Shown here piece after piece: positions 1 through 9,155 of a DNA stretch of 64,000 bases. The stretch is taken from positions 4,523,001-4,587,000 of the forward strand of contig NZ_OY761553.1 of the NCBI RefSeq assembly GCF_963664735.1, in the 5' to 3' direction. A program made the translations under genes and the position numbers. The notes under the pieces were generated by a model, which was not told the DNA's origin, made no database searches, and saw only the letters and a list, made by a program, of their open reading frames with translations. The first letter of the stretch is position 1, and each line of letters begins with the position of its first letter. This DNA is from an uncultured Cohaesibacter sp. (GTDB lineage Bacteria > Pseudomonadota > Alphaproteobacteria > Rhizobiales > Cohaesibacteraceae).

Positions 1-1072
1 CACCGTCACCATCGATAAAATAGGCAATCTCAAGGGCATTTTGCCAGGTCGCGAAGATTTGCCACCCGTGATGATCGGCTCTCACATCGATACTGTGGCC
101 ACGGGCGGTCTTTATGACGGTAACCTTGGTGTGCTGGCCGGGTTGGAAGTGATTTCGGTCCTCAAGGACAGCGGCTATGTGCCGCTGCGCCCCATCGTGG
201 TTGGGGCCTTCACGAATGAGGAAGGTTCCCGTTTTGCTCCTGATATTATGGGCAGCGCGGTGGATCGAGGTTCTCTGCCTCTGGAAGAGGCGTTGCTTTC
301 CGAGGATGCTGAGGGTTTCGTGGTTGGCCAAGAGCTTGCTCGCATCGGTTATGCCGGAGAAACCGAGCCGGGGCAGATCAATCCCTATTGCTTCTTTGAA
401 ATGCATGTGGAGCAAGGGCCTGTTCTGGAACAGGTCGGAGACCTGATTGGCGCTGTTACGGGTGTGCAAGGCATTTCCTGGACTGAATTTGTAATCGAAG
501 GCGAGTCCAACCATGCTGGCACGACGCCGATGCCTTTGCGTCATGATGCGGGATTTGCAGCTGCCGCCGTTGCGGTTGCCGCGCGTAAGGTTGCCAATGA
601 GATTGGTGGTGGTCAGGTTGTTACTGTCGGGGTCAATGAGCTTGATCCAAACCTTATTAACGTGATTGCACGCAAGGCCCGTTTGACGGTCGATATGCGC
701 AATATCGATGAGGCCCGGCTCAGGCAGGCAGAAAGCATGCTTGCCGAGGAGATTGAGGCAATCTGTGAGGCGGAAGGCGTCAGTTACAAGGCGCGCAAGC
801 TCGTTCGCTTCGAGCCGGTCATGTTCGATGCTTGTATGGTTGATCTGATTGCCCAGACCGCGAAAGAGCAGGGCTATGCTGTGCGCAAGATGCCGTCCGG
901 TGCCGGTCATGATGCGCAGATGTTTGCCCCTACCTGCCCAACCGCGATGGTCTTTGTGCCGTCCAAGGGCGGGATCAGCCACAATGTGGAGGAATATACA
1001 GCGCCTGAAGAATTGCAGGCAGGAGCCAATGTGCTGCTGCAAGCTGTGCTGACCAAAGCAGAGGAGAAGTAA
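1..1072 (+). CDS. Zn-dependent M20 amidohydrolase (HyuC/allantoate amidohydrolase type), 5' truncated
   Basis: The reading frame is open from base 2, so the true start lies left of the window; the first visible residues are TVTIDKIGNLKG. The metal site of M20 amidohydrolases is complete: GSHIDTV and YDGNLGV (His and Asp ligands), NEEGSRF (Glu pair), EMHVEQGP (His), and near the end GHDAQ and ISHNVEE (His). These motifs are typical of N-carbamoyl-L-amino acid hydrolases, beta-ureidopropionases and allantoate amidohydrolases, which hydrolyse ureido or amide bonds in the cytoplasm. The substrate cannot be read from the sequence. The next gene starts 121 bases downstream on the same strand and encodes a PLP enzyme, so the two may share an amino-acid or ureide catabolic role (inference). 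Confidence 0.85.
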   Translation, partial: TVTIDKIGNLKGILPGREDLPPVMIGSHIDTVATGGLYDGNLGVLAGLEVISVLKDSGYVPLRPIVVGAFTNEEGSRFAPDIMGSAVDRGSLPLEEALLSEDAEGFVVGQELARIGYAGETEPGQINPYCFFEMHVEQGPVLEQVGDLIGAVTGVQGISWTEFVIEGESNHAGTTPMPLRHDAGFAAAAVAVAARKVANEIGGGQVVTVGVNELDPNLINVIARKARLTVDMRNIDEARLRQAESMLAEEIEAICEAEGVSYKARKLVRFEPVMFDACMVDLIAQTAKEQGYAVRKMPSGAGHDAQMFAPTCPTAMVFVPSKGGISHNVEEYTAPEELQAGANVLLQAVLTKAEEK

Positions 1073-1193
1073 GGCTCTGGCGATGTCTTGCCTGCGTGGA
1101 GATGCCGTAGTTCAGATGGTGCCGAACTAGACCGTGTTTTCAGCGCTACCGAGAACCCGAAAATGAAACCCCGATTACCGAACCGAAAACACC

Positions 1194-2663
1194 ATGACAT
1201 TTGTGTTCAAACCTGAAGTCACCGACGAGAGAGCCCTCAAGAAGGTTGCGCAGTCTTTTCGCCGATATGATATTCGCCTGCCACTGTTTGCCGAGCTGAT
1301 TGATCCGGTTGCCCATCTGGGGGATATGGCGGCAGATCTGGCAAGCGTTGATCCTGATGCCGCGGATTCGCGCAACCTGTTCCGCGTTCATTGGCATAAT
1401 GATGCCGAGCGCAAGGGGCTGGTCAAAGTGCCCGAGCATATTGTGCTGCCAAAGGAGTTGACAGGCGTTGATGCCAAGATCGTCATTGCGCTTGGCAACC
1501 GCTTCCCGATGATCAAGGCGCACAAGGTGTTGCCTGCCTATGCCTGCCTTGTGCAGCGGCTGGTATCGGGCAATTTCGATCCTTATTCCCAGCGCGCGGT
1601 CTGGCCATCCACGGGCAACTATTGCCGTGGTGGGGTGGCGATCTCGCGCATTCTGGAATGCCACGGGGTTGCTGTTTTGCCCGAGGGGATGAGCCAGGAG
1701 CGCTTCAACTGGCTGGAAAGCTGGACGCTGAGCAATGATGACATCATCCGTACCCCGGGCTGTGAGAGCAATGTCAAGGAAATCTATGATGCCTGCAATC
1801 AGCTCGCGCTGGATCGGGACAATGTGATCCTCAACCAGTTTGCCGAGTTTGGCAATTATGCGGCTCATCGTGCGGTGACCGGCGCGGCGCTTGGCCGGAT
1901 TTTCGATGCGCTCAACGGCGAGGGTGATCTCACCATGGCCGGGTTCGTCTCGGCTTCCGGTTCTTCGGGTACGCTGGCCGCCGGGGATCATCTCAAACAG
2001 CATTATGGCGCGGACATTGCCGTGGTCGAGGCGCTGGAATGCCCGACCCTGCTTTATAATGGCTATGGTGACCATAATATTCAGGGCATCGGCGACAAGC
2101 ATGTGCCGCTCATCCATAACGTGATGAATTCGGACTATGTCATCGGTCTGTCCGAGGCTGGCTCGGATATGCTCAATCTGGTGTTCAACCGTCCGGACGG
2201 GCAGGATTATCTCAAGGATTATCGTGGCGTCGAGCCGGACCTGATCGAACGGCTGTCAGCCCTTGGTCTGTCCTCGATTGCCAACATCCTTGGTGCGATC
2301 AAGCTGGCCAAATATCGAAAGCTGGGTGCCAATGACGTCATCATGACGGTGGCAACCGACGGGGCGGAGATGTATAGCACCGAGCAGCCGAAAGCCTTGC
2401 AGAAATATTTCGGCAACCGCTTTGATAAAACCCTTGCGGCGCAGGCCTTCGGGGCGCAGATCATCGGCGCATCGGTGGATCATGTGCTGGAGCTTTCCCG
2501 CATCGATCGCGAGCGGATCTTCAATCTGGGTTATTATACCTGGGTAGAGCAGCAGGGCGTTGCGCTTAAAGATTTCGACAGTCGTCGCGATCAGTCCTTC
2601 TGGGATCAGCTGGTGGATGATCTGCCCGCATGGGATGATCTTATCACGGCCTTCATGGCCTGA
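1194..2663 (+). CDS. Fold-type II PLP-dependent enzyme, cysteine-synthase-like
   Basis: 489 residues. The middle shows the tryptophan-synthase-beta/cysteine-synthase fold: a lysine-bearing stretch (MIKAHKV), an asparagine loop of the form STGNYCRGG about 25 residues later, and a glycine-rich phosphate-binding loop SASGSSGTL. The protein is about 130 residues longer than a normal cysteine synthase, as in a poorly characterised group often annotated as PLP-dependent protein subunit beta. No strong Shine-Dalgarno sequence precedes the ATG at 1194, but upstream residues do not look coding. Its partner may be the amidohydrolase gene just upstream. The exact reaction (beta elimination or replacement, or ammonia lyase) is unknown. 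Confidence 0.75.
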   Translation: MTFVFKPEVTDERALKKVAQSFRRYDIRLPLFAELIDPVAHLGDMAADLASVDPDAADSRNLFRVHWHNDAERKGLVKVPEHIVLPKELTGVDAKIVIALGNRFPMIKAHKVLPAYACLVQRLVSGNFDPYSQRAVWPSTGNYCRGGVAISRILECHGVAVLPEGMSQERFNWLESWTLSNDDIIRTPGCESNVKEIYDACNQLALDRDNVILNQFAEFGNYAAHRAVTGAALGRIFDALNGEGDLTMAGFVSASGSSGTLAAGDHLKQHYGADIAVVEALECPTLLYNGYGDHNIQGIGDKHVPLIHNVMNSDYVIGLSEAGSDMLNLVFNRPDGQDYLKDYRGVEPDLIERLSALGLSSIANILGAIKLAKYRKLGANDVIMTVATDGAEMYSTEQPKALQKYFGNRFDKTLAAQAFGAQIIGASVDHVLELSRIDRERIFNLGYYTWVEQQGVALKDFDSRRDQSFWDQLVDDLPAWDDLITAFMA

Positions 2664-2711
2664 TGGCCAAACCCTCAGATGAGGAGATGATTGAAAAACT
2701 GCGAGGCCTTT

Positions 2712-3488
2712 TTAGCGTCTTGTGCCTTGCCCTGAGGAATATGCCATGAGTGCCGCTTTCATGGCTTTGACTTTCTCAGGGTCGGTTTGCCGATCTGAGG
2801 GCAAGGCAAAGCCCAGTTCATTTATCTTGCCGAGGGCCTTTTTCGGGCTTGAGCAGGAAGCGTGGATTTCTTTTGCTCCAGTTTGCAGAAGTGACAGCAC
2901 ATTGTCTGGATTGATGCCTCCTCCGGGCATGATGATGAGCTCCTTTGGCGCTTTTCCTATCAGCTCTTGCAAAACCTCTTGTCCTTTGCTGGCCGAAGAG
3001 GCACCTCCGGACGTAAGTATGCGTTTGATACCCAGTGAGGCTGCTTGTTCCATCGCTTCATACAAATCCGGTACGATATCGAATGCGCGGTGAAGGGTAA
3101 CGTCGAGAGGTTTTGCCGCCAACATCAGGGCTTTGAGTGCTTCAATGTCGAGCCTTCCATCGGACAAAGATGCCCCGATCACCACGCCTGCGAGTCCGGC
3201 TTCGCGGGCCGTTTCAATGTCTCGTTGCATCAGGGTGATCTCTTGCTCTGCGAATAAGAAATCTCCGGCACGGGGTCGAATGAGGGCAAAGACGGGGATC
3301 GGGCTTGTTTGTGCAGCAAAGCTCATGAAGCCTTGAGATGGTGTCAGCCCGCCCGTGGCAAGAGATGAACAGAGTTCGATGCGGTCTGCTCCGGCCTTGA
3401 TCGCGCTTTGCAAGCCGCTGACATTGTCGACACAGACCTCCAATAGCGGGGCCGTTGGACCTTCAAAGGCGCGCTGTTTGCTGGGCAT
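2712..3488 (-). CDS. cutC: CutC family TIM-barrel protein
   Basis: 258 residues with the CutC signature: LLEVCVDNVSGLQSAIKAG near the N-terminus, RIELCSSLATGGLTPS, then VFALIRPRAGDF, and the conserved LTSGG and MPGGGINPDN loops towards the C-terminus. CutC was named for copper homeostasis in Escherichia coli, but that role is disputed and the biochemical activity is unsettled. Here it follows the ROK kinase and nagA on the same strand with a 37-base gap, so it is probably the last gene of the amino-sugar operon; nothing copper-related lies nearby. Confidence 0.88.
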   Translation of the reverse strand: MPSKQRAFEGPTAPLLEVCVDNVSGLQSAIKAGADRIELCSSLATGGLTPSQGFMSFAAQTSPIPVFALIRPRAGDFLFAEQEITLMQRDIETAREAGLAGVVIGASLSDGRLDIEALKALMLAAKPLDVTLHRAFDIVPDLYEAMEQAASLGIKRILTSGGASSASKGQEVLQELIGKAPKELIIMPGGGINPDNVLSLLQTGAKEIHASCSSPKKALGKINELGFALPSDRQTDPEKVKAMKAALMAYSSGQGTRR

Positions 3489-3525
3489 GGCAGATATCCA
3501 TAGGTCCGTTTGAAAAATGGAAGAG

Positions 3526-4431
3526 CTAAATGTGTCTCAGGCCCAGAATGGCCGCGCCGATAAGTCCTGGTTCGATGCGGTTTTGAGCTGGTACGATAAG
3601 GGGCGCTTCGGGGTCTATCAGCATGCGGCTTCGAACGGCCCTGTCAATTGCCGAGATCAGCTCAGGTTCGTTTGACAAGCCTCCGCCTACAGGCACGATA
3701 GAGGCTCCTATGGTGTTGATGATCGTTGCAAGTGGTCCTGAAAGTATATCCAGATAGACGTCAATGGTTCGGCAGGCCTTTACTTCCTGATCGAGCCAGC
3801 TTGTCAGGATTTGTTTTGACGTTGCGTCTTCTCCGTGAAGATGCCGATGGATTTTTTCCAATCCTCTTGCGCCGCAGGTCGCGTCGAGGCAGCCATCCTG
3901 CCCGCAACCACAGGGAAAGCGTGGTAGCGATATGGCCGGGGACCCGGCTTGTGTTGCTGCGATGGGACCATGGCCCCATTCTCCGGCATAGCCGCCATTC
4001 TTGTTGATCAGTTGCCCGTCAATTACCAAGCCGCCACCAACACCAGTGCCCAGAATTATGCCGAACACCACGCGGTGGTTCTTGCCAGCACCATATTCAG
4101 CTTCTGCTATGGCAAAGCAGTCGGCGTCATTGGCGATCGTGACAGGCAGGCCGAGTGCTTTCTCAAGATCCTGTTGCATCGGGCGACCGTGAAGGCATGG
4201 AATATTGGCGACGATTCCAAGTCCGGTTTTGGGATGCTGCAGGCCTGCGATGGAAATGGAAACACATCTGGGCTGCTTTTTAGAATGGCCGATAACGCTT
4301 TGCAGCGCCGATACAAAGGCATCAAAATCAGTGCCGGGCGTGGCAATGCGCGGCACCGCACTTATCGACTGGGGGTCATTGACCAGTGCGCCCTTGATTG
4401 TTGATCCTCCAATGTCAAAGCAAACAATCAT
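3526..4431 (-). CDS. ROK family sugar kinase (probable amino-sugar kinase)
   Basis: 301 residues from the ATG at 4431. That start is chosen because it overlaps the nagA stop as ATGA, a classic translational-coupling arrangement; an upstream in-frame start is possible but less likely. Motifs: the N-terminal phosphate loop DIGGSTIKGALV, GTGVGGGLVI, EWGHGPI with the catalytic region before it (NDADCFA), and the ROK zinc motif CGCGQDGCLDATCGARG. ROK kinases phosphorylate GlcNAc, ManNAc, glucose or fructose with ATP. Next to nagA and murQ, GlcNAc (or possibly MurNAc) is the likely substrate (inference). Confidence 0.88.
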   Translation of the reverse strand: MIVCFDIGGSTIKGALVNDPQSISAVPRIATPGTDFDAFVSALQSVIGHSKKQPRCVSISIAGLQHPKTGLGIVANIPCLHGRPMQQDLEKALGLPVTIANDADCFAIAEAEYGAGKNHRVVFGIILGTGVGGGLVIDGQLINKNGGYAGEWGHGPIAATQAGSPAISLPRFPCGCGQDGCLDATCGARGLEKIHRHLHGEDATSKQILTSWLDQEVKACRTIDVYLDILSGPLATIINTIGASIVPVGGGLSNEPELISAIDRAVRSRMLIDPEAPLIVPAQNRIEPGLIGAAILGLRHI

Positions 4432-5630
4432 GCAGCAGTTCCTTGGCTTTTTTCGGTATAGACGCAAGTGCCATCAATCCAGGTGGATTGTAGCGCCATC
4501 GCATCGTCAAGCAGCAGGAAGTCAGCATCGGAACCCTCGTTCAACTTGCCTTTTGTCTCAGCACCAATGGCTTCTGCCGGGTAGCGCGATGCCATTTTGA
4601 GCACCTCTTCCAATGAGAGGGGCAATGTCTTGAGCGCCTTGCGAACCATCGAAATCATGTCGATATCCGCACCGGCGAGGGTTCCGTCAGCCAGCGCTAA
4701 ACGGCCTTCCTTGCGATAGGTGAGGCGGCCGCCGAGGATGAATTCGGTTACGCCTGTTCCTGTTGGGGACATGGCATCGGTCACAAAGAAAATACGCCCC
4801 GGCCCCTGCTTTGCGTGAAGAGCAACCCGCATGTTCGCATTGGCAATATGGTAGCCATCGGCGATCATGCCGCAATAGGCCGTATCCGTGTTCAGCACGG
4901 TTCCAACCAGCCCCGGTTCACGATTGCGCATCTGGCTCATGGCGTTGAACAGGTGGGTGGCCATGCAAGCGCCTGCTTCGAAATAGGCCTCAGCAGTTGT
5001 TCCATCACAATCGGTATGGCCAAGGCTTACGTGCCAGCCGCCATGCACCAGCTTTTTGACTTGCTCGATGGTGACATTTTCTGGTGCTATCGTGATCAGG
5101 CTTTTGCCAAAGGTGCCTTGTGATGCCAAGAGAGCGGTTAGGTCAGCCTCTTCCATCGGACGAATGAAATCGGCCACATGAACGCCCTTGCGTGGCACCG
5201 ACAGATGTGGGCCTTCCAGATGCAAGCCAAGGAACCCGGGGATCTTGGCCTCGTGCGCCTCTTTGCCCGCAGCCAGAGCGCGGTCGCGCACCTCTGGTGC
5301 ATCCGTGATGAGTGTTGTCAGCAGCGCTGTTGTGCCAAAGCGGGAATGGGCCTGGCATATGGTCTTGATGCCATCTTTTGTCGGGGTCTCATTGATAAGC
5401 GTGCCGCCGCCGCCATTGACCTGTAAATCGACAAAGCCGGGCACGATCATCGCTGCTGTTTGGGCAAGAACTTCATAATGAGAGGGAATGTCCTCTTGTT
5501 GGGTGATGGCAATAACCGCTCCATTTTCAATAAGGAGCGCGGCATTTTCCTGAAAACGGGTGCCGTCGAAAATACGATCGGCTGTGAAGGCTATCGGAGC
5601 CTTTCCGGTTTCATGGTTCGTTTCGGTCAT
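4428..5630 (-). CDS. nagA: N-acetylglucosamine-6-phosphate deacetylase
   Basis: 400 residues, the usual length. It converts GlcNAc-6-P to GlcN-6-P and acetate in the cytoplasm. Amidohydrolase-superfamily landmarks are present in order: PGFVDLQVNGGGG, HLEGPHLS (metal Glu), SLGHTDCD (metal His), THLFNAMSQM (metal His and substrate binding), and FVTDAMSPTGT with the catalytic Asp. It lies 91 bases downstream of the GntR regulator on the same strand and overlaps the ROK kinase start by four bases. The product feeds GlcN-6-P into glycolysis through a deaminase (nagB) that is not in the window. Confidence 0.95.
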   Translation of the reverse strand: MTETNHETGKAPIAFTADRIFDGTRFQENAALLIENGAVIAITQQEDIPSHYEVLAQTAAMIVPGFVDLQVNGGGGTLINETPTKDGIKTICQAHSRFGTTALLTTLITDAPEVRDRALAAGKEAHEAKIPGFLGLHLEGPHLSVPRKGVHVADFIRPMEEADLTALLASQGTFGKSLITIAPENVTIEQVKKLVHGGWHVSLGHTDCDGTTAEAYFEAGACMATHLFNAMSQMRNREPGLVGTVLNTDTAYCGMIADGYHIANANMRVALHAKQGPGRIFFVTDAMSPTGTGVTEFILGGRLTYRKEGRLALADGTLAGADIDMISMVRKALKTLPLSLEEVLKMASRYPAEAIGAETKGKLNEGSDADFLLLDDAMALQSTWIDGTCVYTEKSQGTAA

Positions 5631-5721
5631 GACATGCGGCTTTCTGGTTGCGGGTCGGATAGGGACAAAGGTAATGGCGGTTTCGCTCGCTTACAGATCC
5701 TATCTTTCGCCAATCTTCTCC

Positions 5722-6477
5722 CTATCTGGGGAAACTCATTTCCGCGACAAAATCATAGGTGTCGCCTCGGTATAGTGATTTTGTGAATTCAATAGCCCTG
5801 CCACTTTGCAGGTAAGAGATGCGCTGAATGCTGAGACCGGCGATGCCCGGTTTGACACCAAGCAATTTGGCTTCCGGTGCTTCAAGGTTGACCGCGGAGA
5901 TCTTCTGTACAGCTCGGACAGGGCGGTTGCCTGATTTCTCCAGAATCTCATAGAGCGAGAATGTCACGTCCATTGGGGACGGCAGAATATCAACGGGCAA
6001 GACGGCGCGTTCCAGGGCCATGGGCTGGCCATCAGCCTCTCTGAGCCGATGCAGGCAAGAGACCGATCCGCTGGCAGAAAGCCCCAGTGTCAGAATTTCG
6101 TCAGGCGAGGGATGGCGTATTTCCCGCTCCAGCCAGTTTGACGATGTCTTGAGGCCGCGCGCCAGCATGTCTTCGGTAAAGGAGGTGAGGTGAGACAGGG
6201 ATTGCTCGACCCGACTTGCCTGTTCGCGCACGAAAGATCCCGAGCCCTGCCGCTGTTCGATGACGCCCTTCTTGACCAGTTCCTGAATGGCCTTGCGGAC
6301 CGTGACACGCGACAAATCGGTTAGCTCTGCGATTTCCCGTTCGGCTGGCAAAGAGTGGCCGGGTAGCAGGAGGCCTTGTTCTATGCCTTTTTCGAGTCTG
6401 CGACTTAACACGGCATAGAGTGGTCCTGTTTTCTTGCTGCGCCACTCGTCGGGGCGAAGAAAATCCTCTATTGTCAT
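5722..6477 (-). CDS. GntR/HutC family regulator with UTRA sensor (NagR/NagQ-like)
   Basis: 251 residues. An N-terminal winged helix-turn-helix (about residues 15-80, with LPAEREIAELTDLSRVTV and GSGSFV) is followed by a UTRA ligand-binding domain containing LHRLREADGQPMALERA. HutC-subfamily regulators of amino-sugar genes usually sense GlcN-6-P or GlcNAc-6-P. It is the first gene of the minus-strand nagA operon and is divergent from murQ across a 271-base region, so it probably controls both directions (inference). Its ligand and operator are not proven by the sequence. Confidence 0.88.
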   Translation of the reverse strand: MTIEDFLRPDEWRSKKTGPLYAVLSRRLEKGIEQGLLLPGHSLPAEREIAELTDLSRVTVRKAIQELVKKGVIEQRQGSGSFVREQASRVEQSLSHLTSFTEDMLARGLKTSSNWLEREIRHPSPDEILTLGLSASGSVSCLHRLREADGQPMALERAVLPVDILPSPMDVTFSLYEILEKSGNRPVRAVQKISAVNLEAPEAKLLGVKPGIAGLSIQRISYLQSGRAIEFTKSLYRGDTYDFVAEMSFPR

Positions 6478-6748
6478 CTGGGGTGTCCCCGCATCGCTAA
6501 ATATGCCGTGTCAGTCATGCTGTCTTCAGCAGTCTAAGTGATGGATATGCCGTTTGGTGAGCTGTTCGCATTCATCTCTTGCAGCGCATATTTTTCATGT
6601 TGCAAGGATGCCAGTAAAAAAAGACCAAAACAATACCAAATTTGTATCTGCATAAAATTTTTGCCCACAATGCATGAAATTGCGCCATATTTTGCGATAG
6701 ACATTTGGTACTTAATAGGTATTATATTGAGATGTAAAAAATGGGGAG
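6478..6748. promoter_or_regulatory. Divergent gntR/murQ control region
   Basis: A 271-base AT-rich intergenic region between the GntR regulator and murQ. It holds two imperfect dyads of the kind GntR proteins bind: ATACCAAATTTGTAT at 6633-6647 and a TAC-N7-GTA element at 6709-6721, the latter just upstream of the murQ ribosome binding site (GGGGAG, 6743-6748). A TATATT hexamer lies at 6724-6729. The operator assignment is inference from symmetry and position only. Confidence 0.35.
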
Positions 6749-6754
6749 ATGGCT

Positions 6755-7654
6755 GTGGTCAGTATGACGGAAAAGCTGCATGCCAATGCTGTTGGTCTTG
6801 ATTCGCGCAAGCCGCTGGAGGTTGCTGGCTTGCTCGTTGAAAGTCAGGTCGAAGCGGCGGGTGTGGTTGCCAGTGTTCTCCCCGAATTGTGCGTAGGTGC
6901 TGACTATATGGCTACTTCCTTGCGAGAGGGAGGGGCTTTGATCTACGCCGCAGCCGGGTCATCTGCGTTGATGATGCTGGCCGATGCACTCGAGCTTGGT
7001 GGGACGTTCGGAATAGAGCCCGGAGCTGTGCGTGTTCTGATGGCTGGTGGAATTCCAACCAATTTTCAGATGCCCGGTGATACCGAAGACGAAACTGACA
7101 CTCTGGCTGTCGCTCTTGCTGATGTCTCTGCAAAGGATACCCTTGTTGCGGTGTCTGCCAGTGGCTGCACTCCTTACACTCTCGAAGCAACCCGCATTGC
7201 CAAAGAGAAAGGAGCCCGGATTGTGACGATTGCTCACAATCCGGATACGCCACTGCTTGCGTTGGGGGATTGTTCAATCCTGCTCAGGACCGCGCCGGAG
7301 GTTGTTTCCGGATCGACCCGCATGGGTGCGGCAACCGCTCAGAAAATTGCCATGAATACAATGTCGACCTTGATGGCTATTCATCTCGGGCATGTTCATG
7401 ACGGAATGATGGTCAATCTGAAGGCCGATAACCACAAGCTCAAGAAACGGGCGAGCCAAATCGTGCAAATCATTGCCGATGTGTCCGAACAACAAGCCGA
7501 AAATGCGTTGTCGCTTGCCGGTGACAACGTCAAACTTGCCAGTCTTATTGCTGCTGGCAATATCTGCGTCGAGAAAGCTCAGGCCCTTCTTGATGGCGAG
7601 CACGGAAATTTGCGAGGCGCTCTTGGGCGGCTTGCACAATCAAATCAGTTTTAA
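6755..7654 (+). CDS. murQ: N-acetylmuramic acid 6-phosphate etherase
   Basis: About 299 residues. GTG at 6755 is preferred because GGGGAG sits six bases before it; ATGs at 6749 (too close) and 6764 are in frame. MurQ cleaves the lactyl ether of MurNAc-6-P to give GlcNAc-6-P, the substrate of NagA. The single SIS domain contains IYAAAGSSALMM, and the family signature APEVVSGSTRMGAATAQK followed by LKADNHKLKKRA is clear. Glutamates corresponding to the catalytic pair are kept (LELGGTFG and DTEDETD), although the usual PPTFG is GGTFG here, so it is a somewhat divergent member. It opens the plus-strand uptake operon. Confidence 0.85.
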   Translation: MVSMTEKLHANAVGLDSRKPLEVAGLLVESQVEAAGVVASVLPELCVGADYMATSLREGGALIYAAAGSSALMMLADALELGGTFGIEPGAVRVLMAGGIPTNFQMPGDTEDETDTLAVALADVSAKDTLVAVSASGCTPYTLEATRIAKEKGARIVTIAHNPDTPLLALGDCSILLRTAPEVVSGSTRMGAATAQKIAMNTMSTLMAIHLGHVHDGMMVNLKADNHKLKKRASQIVQIIADVSEQQAENALSLAGDNVKLASLIAAGNICVEKAQALLDGEHGNLRGALGRLAQSNQF

Positions 7655-7716
7655 AAATAATACTCGGAACCAACCGAGGATCGGGCAATCCTAAACAGAG
7701 AGGTTCAACGTTCATT

Positions 7717-8964
7717 ATGAAATTAACTCCAATCGCTCTTTTGGCTGCAACATTGCTTAGCAGTGCCGCCTATGCGGAAGACGTTACCCTGACCATCGAA
7801 AGCTGGCGTAACGATGACCTGAAGCTTTGGCAGGAAAAGATTATTCCAGCCTTTGAAGCCAGCAATCCCGGCATCAAGCTGAAATTCACCCCGATGGCTC
7901 CAACCGAGTATAACTCCGCCATCAACTCCAAGCTGGGTGCAGGCACTGCCGGTGACCTGATCAGCTGCCGCCCGTTCGATGCTTCCCTTGCGCTCTACAA
8001 GGCCGGTTATCTGGAAGATCTGACCAGCATGGAAGCCATGAGCAACTTCTCTGACGTTGCCAAAGCTGCTTGGCAGACCGACGATGCTGCTCATACCTTC
8101 TGCGTGCCGATGGCATCGGTTATCCATGGCTTCATCTACAACAAGGACGCCTTTGACGAGCTTGGTCTGACGGTTCCTGAAACAGAAGATGAATTCTTCT
8201 CTGTTCTGGACAAGATCAAGGCTGACGGCACCTATATTCCTATGGCTATGGGCACCAATGACCAGTGGGAAGCTGCCACCATGGGCTATCAGAATATTGG
8301 CCCGACCTACTGGAAAGGCGAGGAAGGCCGTCTTGCTCTGATCAAGGGCACCCAGAAGCTCACCGACCCTCAGTGGACCGAGCCATATGCTGTGCTGCAT
8401 AAATGGGCACCATATCTGGGCGATGGCTATGAAGCACAGACCTATCCGGACAGTCAGAACCTGTTCACCCTTGGTCGCGCTGCCATTTATCCTGCCGGTT
8501 CATGGGAAATCGCCATGTTCAACGAACAGGCTGATTTCAAAATGGGTGCCTTTAAGCCTCCTGTTAAAGCCAAGGGCGATAGCTGCTATATCTCCGACCA
8601 TGTTGATATCGGCATTGGCATGAACACCAAGACAGCCAATCCGGAAGCTGCCAAGAAGTTCCTTGCCTGGGTAGCATCGCCTGAATTTGCCGAGATCTTT
8701 GGTAACGCTCTGCCTGGTTTCTTCCCGCTTTCCAAGGCTCCGGTCAAGATCAGCGATCCGCTTGCTGAGGAATTCGTAAGCTGGCGTGGTGATTGCGAAA
8801 CCACGATCCGTTCTACCTATCAGATCCTGTCTCGTGGTACGCCAAACCTTGAAAACGAAACCTGGGGCGCTTCGGTTGCCGCCATCAAGGGAACTTCCAC
8901 CCCTGAGGAACTGGGCAAGAAGCTGCAGGACGGCCTGGATAGCTGGTATAAACCCCAGAACTAA
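7717..8964 (+). CDS. ABC transporter sugar-binding protein (CUT1, family 1)
   Basis: 415 residues with a clear Sec signal peptide (MKLTPIALLAATLLSSAAYA, cleavage after AYA). The mature part is a family-1 solute-binding protein: WQEKIIPAFEASNPGIKL near the start, GTAGDLISCRPFDAS, then FYNKDAF-type and AAIYPAGSWE segments. It acts in the periplasm, delivering a sugar or short oligosaccharide to the permeases encoded next. Next to murQ and nagA a GlcNAc- or MurNAc-containing ligand is likely (inference). Two cysteines in the mature chain (SCRP and HTFC) may form a disulfide. Confidence 0.9.
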   Translation: MKLTPIALLAATLLSSAAYAEDVTLTIESWRNDDLKLWQEKIIPAFEASNPGIKLKFTPMAPTEYNSAINSKLGAGTAGDLISCRPFDASLALYKAGYLEDLTSMEAMSNFSDVAKAAWQTDDAAHTFCVPMASVIHGFIYNKDAFDELGLTVPETEDEFFSVLDKIKADGTYIPMAMGTNDQWEAATMGYQNIGPTYWKGEEGRLALIKGTQKLTDPQWTEPYAVLHKWAPYLGDGYEAQTYPDSQNLFTLGRAAIYPAGSWEIAMFNEQADFKMGAFKPPVKAKGDSCYISDHVDIGIGMNTKTANPEAAKKFLAWVASPEFAEIFGNALPGFFPLSKAPVKISDPLAEEFVSWRGDCETTIRSTYQILSRGTPNLENETWGASVAAIKGTSTPEELGKKLQDGLDSWYKPQN

Positions 8965-8985
8965 GTCATCTTGAAACGACATATG

Positions 8986-9010
8986 GTCAGACAGGCTGGT
9001 CCTGTCTGAC
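8986..9010 (+). promoter_or_regulatory. Intercistronic stem-loop after the binding-protein gene
   Basis: A perfect 10-bp stem (GTCAGACAGG, 8986-8995, with CCTGTCTGAC, 9001-9010) and a five-base loop lie 22 bases after the binding-protein stop. There is no T-run, so it is more likely an mRNA-stabilising or partial-termination hairpin that lets the binding protein be made in excess over the permeases, as at malE-malF. Confidence 0.6.
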
Positions 9011-9155
9011 TGTTATCGGCGATGAGTCGATCTTGGAGTTCTGTCTTCACTTCAAGTGCAGAGCTCTCATTGACACCCTTCAGAGCCCTCACGCCCTCGG
9101 CCCCTATGGCTTTCATGGCGTTCTGGAAAACGGGTTTTCGCTACTGGAGATCGTG

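Noticed and set aside
1146-2117. Long minus-strand open frame of 323 codons
   Set aside because: It is antisense to the PLP-enzyme gene, which has clear motifs; GC-rich third positions keep the opposite frame open.
7723-8400. 225-codon minus-strand frame
   Set aside because: Antisense to the binding-protein gene, with no domain or ribosome binding site.
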